Source: an uncultured Neomegalonema sp.
GTDB lineage: Bacteria; Pseudomonadota; Alphaproteobacteria; Rhodobacterales; Rhodobacteraceae
NCBI GenBank assembly: GCA_937944035.1
Contig: CALDZQ010000217.1
Span: 1 to 7,148, forward strand
DNA: 7,148 bases
Direction of reading: 5' to 3'
Within the stretch, counting starts at the first letter, position 1, and each line of letters begins with the position of its first letter. Below the pieces are notes generated by a model that saw nothing but the letters and a program-made list of their open reading frames with translations, was not told the origin of the DNA and did not search any database. Both the position numbers and the translations under genes were made by a program. Below, in pieces: positions 5,821 through 7,148 of the stretch.

Positions 5821-6480
5821 ATGGATGATAAACTGAATGCCGAAGAGATTGAAACCGTTCTGAGACGCCTTGCGGATGTGATGCCCGGGCGCACGGCGGA
5901 TTCGAAAGGGGCGAAAGGGCAGCCGGATGCGTTCCGGTCCTGCATTTCCTGTATGCTGTCCGCCCAAAGCCGCGATGCGAATACGGCGGCGGCGGCGGCC
6001 GCGCTTTTCAAGCTGGCGCAAACGCCGGAGGGAATGCTTGCGTTGAGCGACGCCCGGATTGTCGAGGCGATCAAGCCCTGCGGCCTTTATAATATGAAAG
6101 CCCGCAACCTGCGTAAATGCTGCGAGGCGCTGTTGGCCGAGCATGGCGGGGTGGTTCCTCACACGCGCGCGGGGTTGATGAGTCTGCCGGGGATTGGCCG
6201 CAAATGCGCGGATATTGTGCTTAGTTTCACCTTCGGCGAGGACGTGATCGCGGTCGATACGCATGTCCACCGGGTCTGTAACCGGATCGGCCTCGCGCGG
6301 GGCAAGACCGAGGCGAAGACGGCGGCGGATTTGGAGGCGCGATGCCCTGAATGGGCGCTGCGGGACGGCCATTTTTGGCTGTTGGAATTCGGCAAACGGA
6401 TATGCGGCGCGCGCGCACCGAAATGTGAAAAATGCCCGATCAGTGATCTGTGCCGATGGTATCAGAACGAAAAATCTTGA
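5821..6480 (+). CDS. Endonuclease III-like DNA glycosylase/AP lyase with [4Fe-4S] cluster
   Basis: A 219-residue HhH-GPD base-excision repair protein. The fold starts with FRSCISCMLSAQSRDANT (38-55), matching the LLSAQATD region of Nth. The helix-hairpin-helix is SLPGIGRKCADIVL (121-134) with the Schiff-base lysine at 128. The catalytic aspartate is Asp146 in VDTHVHRV. The iron-sulfur loop C-x6-C-x2-C-x5-C is complete (Cys195, 202, 205, 211). A bifunctional glycosylase removing oxidised pyrimidines is therefore expected. The protein differs from the canonical alphaproteobacterial Nth as I remember it (for example MLSAQSRD, RVCNRIGLARG), so it may be a second, paralogous Nth-type enzyme; I give no symbol. 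Extra cysteines (41, 44, 87, 100, 101, 129, 153, 175) are notable. The ATG at 5821 is the only sensible start: reading back to the previous stop gives only CTG codons. There is no clear Shine-Dalgarno, so coupling to the CoA-transferase gene is possible. Confidence 0.92.
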   Translation: MDDKLNAEEIETVLRRLADVMPGRTADSKGAKGQPDAFRSCISCMLSAQSRDANTAAAAAALFKLAQTPEGMLALSDARIVEAIKPCGLYNMKARNLRKCCEALLAEHGGVVPHTRAGLMSLPGIGRKCADIVLSFTFGEDVIAVDTHVHRVCNRIGLARGKTEAKTAADLEARCPEWALRDGHFWLLEFGKRICGARAPKCEKCPISDLCRWYQNEKS

Positions 6481-6506
6481 CAAATGTTCTTACTTAGTTC
6501 TATTTG
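6477..6506 (+). promoter_or_regulatory. Candidate promoter overlapping the glycosylase stop codon
   Basis: A perfect -35 box TTGACA (6477-6482) spans the TGA stop. TATTTG at 6501-6506 (18-nt spacer) is only a 3-of-6 match to a -10 box. The short gap 6481-6544 is AT-rich against GC-rich flanks, as expected for a promoter region. It would drive the hypothetical gene starting at 6545. Confidence 0.35.
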
Positions 6507-6521
6507 ATACCGACTTGGTAT
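6507..6521. promoter_or_regulatory. Small inverted repeat, possible operator or leader hairpin
   Basis: ATACC (6507-6511) and GGTAT (6517-6521) are exact reverse complements around a 5-nt loop, GACTT. The dyad sits just after the candidate -10 box. With no T-run following, it is not an intrinsic terminator. It could bind a regulator or be chance. Confidence 0.25.
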
Positions 6522-6544
6522 TGATAGAGGATTAAACTGACACT

Positions 6545-7148
6545 TTGGACTGGACGCTCGCCATAGACCGACACCGTGATGTGTTGCTGCGGATGCTCGC
6601 GCTGCTGTTGGCGGTGACGGGGAACGCGGTGATACCGAGGTGTGAGCGGACGGCGGCGTGGCGGGTTTTGCGCCCTGCCGAGGCGGCTGTGCGGCGGTTG
6701 ATCGTTGTTGTAAAACAGGTTTTCGGGATTGAAGCCCGGATGGCTGCGCCGCGCGCTGCGCCTGTGATCGCGGGGGATATGCCGCGCGGGGCGGGGACTG
6801 GGATTCCGGCTTTTGCGATGTTCTATGCGCGCAAATCTTTCAAGCCGCGACGGCCCGCACGGGGCGAGCCGCGCATCCGGTTTTTCGATGATGTCGAGAT
6901 TTTCGAGCCTGTGGTGATTGCCACGCCTGACGATATGGTCAACGCGGCCAGCCTGAACCGACGGCTGTTGGCGTTGCAGCGGGCGCTGGGTGATTTGCCG
7001 AAACAGGCGCGCAGGCTGGCGCGGTGGGAGGTGAAGCGGCAGGCGTCGCGCGCTGATACCGGCAAATATATCGCCCCGATCAGGCCGGGAACACCGCCCG
7101 GTCACAGGGCGCGGGGCAAGCATCCGGTGGATTTTGCCTTGAGGGAAT
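6545..7148 (+). CDS. Conserved hypothetical protein, arginine-rich, C-terminus outside window
   Basis: An open frame of 201 codons runs from TTG at 6545 to the window edge without a stop; an in-frame TAA at 6533 bounds it upstream. The product begins MDWTLAIDRHRDVLLRM and continues with a short hydrophobic stretch, LALLLAVTGNAVI (about 18-30), then LRPAEAAVRRLIVVVKQV. Further on are IPAFAMFYARKSF, EPRIRFFDD, LALQRALGDLPKQARRLARW and, near the end, APIRPGTPPGHRARGKHPVDFAL. These patterns resemble an uncharacterised protein I remember as widespread in Alphaproteobacteria, but I know no named domain or function. No catalytic motif is visible. The TTG start is chosen because the conserved-looking WTLAI.R.R begins there; AGAGGA at 6526-6531 is a rather distant Shine-Dalgarno (13 nt), and GTG 6581 or ATG 6593 are alternatives. 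Codon use is GC-rich like the neighbours. The overlapping minus-strand frame is rejected. Confidence 0.72.
   Translation, partial: MDWTLAIDRHRDVLLRMLALLLAVTGNAVIPRCERTAAWRVLRPAEAAVRRLIVVVKQVFGIEARMAAPRAAPVIAGDMPRGAGTGIPAFAMFYARKSFKPRRPARGEPRIRFFDDVEIFEPVVIATPDDMVNAASLNRRLLALQRALGDLPKQARRLARWEVKRQASRADTGKYIAPIRPGTPPGHRARGKHPVDFALRE

Noticed and set aside
5284..6483. 399-residue minus-strand open frame
   Set aside because: It lies opposite the CoA-transferase and glycosylase genes, both of which have full family motifs. Its product is rich in Arg, Pro and His with no domain, typical of an antisense shadow in GC-rich DNA.
6500..7123. 207-residue minus-strand open frame at the right end
   Set aside because: The plus-strand frame from 6545 has more protein-like, patterned sequence and stays open to the edge. 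The minus product is dominated by Arg and Pro.

Overview
The window looks like chromosomal DNA from an alphaproteobacterium, most likely a member of or relative of the Rhodobacterales. This is judged from protein similarity remembered by eye and from the gene order threonine synthase / M16 peptidase / GNAT acetyltransferase; no search was run. Most genes are GC-rich, with TTG and ATG starts and short gaps.

Layout, left to right. (1) 1-278: the C-terminal end of threonine synthase (thrC). (2) 275-1735: a complete gene for an AlbA_2 (Schlafen-like) / HATPase protein of the RecG-like COG2865 type, clearly poorer in GC than its neighbours. (3) 1736-1855: an AT-rich tail without a gene. (4) 1874-3157: an M16B zinc peptidase. 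(5) 3170-3760: a RimJ/RimL-type GNAT acetyltransferase. (6) 3783-4367, minus strand: a secreted CAP/SCP-domain protein, convergent with the GNAT gene. (7) 4368-4620: a divergent intergenic region. (8) 4621-5790: a class III CoA-transferase (CaiB/FRC family). (9) 5821-6480: an endonuclease III-like [4Fe-4S] DNA glycosylase. (10) 6545 to the end: a conserved but uncharacterised protein, cut off by the window edge.

The main observation is at the thrC/M16 junction. An exact 22-bp direct repeat (257-278 and 1856-1877) brackets the AlbA_2/HATPase gene and its AT-rich tail, a unit of 1,599 bp. Each copy holds the last codons of thrC, an AAGGAG Shine-Dalgarno, and an overlapping TTGA in which thrC stops and the next gene starts. 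The simplest reading is that the ancestral order was thrC-M16 with a TTGA overlap, and that a small single-gene element entered exactly there. The duplicated junction leaves ThrC intact, gives the newcomer a ribosome binding site and start codon, and leaves the M16 gene its own. No recombinase lies in the unit, so it may be a satellite-like or trans-mobilised cassette, or a remnant. A role for the cargo in defence is possible but unproven.

The remaining genes look like ordinary core or housekeeping functions: amino-acid synthesis, proteolysis, acetylation, CoA transfer and base-excision repair. No tRNA, rRNA, CRISPR array or IS transposase was seen.
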